From: Nomia melanderi
Taxonomy: Eukaryota; Arthropoda; Insecta; Hymenoptera; Halictidae
DNA length: 64,000 nt
Reading direction: 5' to 3'
Assembly (NCBI RefSeq): GCF_051020985.1
Contig: NC_135000.1
Coordinates: forward strand, 1,488,001 to 1,552,000
Positions 63,888-64,000 of this stretch are shown in pieces (positions within the stretch are counted from its first letter, which is position 1; every line of letters starts with the position of its first letter). The position numbers and the translations under genes were made by a program. The notes below the pieces were generated by a model. That model did not search any database. It saw nothing but the letters and a program-made list of their open reading frames with translations, and was not told the DNA's origin.

Positions 63888-64000
63888 TTAACCCCTTTAG
63901 ACCCAGCGCACATTATAATGTACATTGTTTTACTACTTCAATATTGATCTTGTATATTATTATACTGATCAACTTCAATCTGACAAAATGTTAACCCTGT
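63888..64000 (+). mobile_element. TTAA-K element, left end, cut by window edge
   Basis: TTAACCCCTTTAGACCCAGC followed by the perfect palindrome ACATTATAATGT (63910-63921), the same end architecture as the other families. The right end is not in the window; a TTAACCCTGT occurs at its very edge. Confidence 0.6.

Overview
This window looks like non-coding nuclear DNA of an insect, possibly an aculeate hymenopteran such as a bee. That placement is an inference from the strongly AT-rich background broken by short GC-rich islands, the number of TTAA-flanked miniature transposons, and a relic Tc1-like transposase of an insect-type lineage. I found no gene I would defend as active: no rRNA, no tRNA, no CRISPR array and no multi-exon gene. 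The longest open frames (123-157 codons) lie in GC-rich islands or microsatellites and show no domain I recognise. The only recognisable protein remnant is a broken Tc1-like transposase on the minus strand at about 46.06-46.6 kb.

The main content is a dense population of short non-autonomous DNA transposons (MITEs, mostly 210-270 bp). They begin TTAACCC or TTAACAC and end with the reverse complement, which fits piggyBac-like TTAA target-site duplication. I could separate about 17 families and about 50 copies, named here TTAA-A to TTAA-X by their terminal inverted repeats (TIRs). Together they cover very roughly 10-11 kb. They nest in one another (C in E, E2 in E, G in D, T in D2, B in S, B in L) and often chain so that neighbours share one TTAA. 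Several nestings can be checked against an uninterrupted copy elsewhere in the window. Many families share a feature I have not seen described: a short palindrome (arms 5-10 bp, loop 0-4 bp) close inside one end. Its sequence differs between families but its placement does not. For oriented families, + means the palindrome end is on the left.

Other mobile DNA: a Mutator-like foldback element with an approximately 9-bp target duplication, interrupted by a 636-bp solo LTR with a perfect 5-bp duplication (12.2-13.6 kb); a TA-flanked Tc1/mariner-type MITE inserted in the Tc1-like pseudogene (45.5-46.2 kb); hAT-like MITEs (32.9, 59.5 kb); a foldback family with 130-150 bp arms (2.1, 27.8, 34.7 kb); and a block of about 790 bp duplicated 31 kb apart with no net length change.

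Tandem repeats include a 15-bp minisatellite (9.5 kb), a degenerate array rich in GGTACC-like motifs (23.6-24.6 kb), a 28-bp array (30.1 kb), an 82-83 bp hairpin array (33.35 kb), 8- and 10-bp microsatellites, and an AT/AG compound microsatellite (45.35 kb). About 17 GC-rich islands of 250-800 bp are scattered at a mean spacing near 3.7 kb; they may be regulatory, exonic outside my recognition, or products of GC-biased conversion. Alignments were made by eye, so boundaries are good to a few bases where a TTAA or TA marks them and looser elsewhere.
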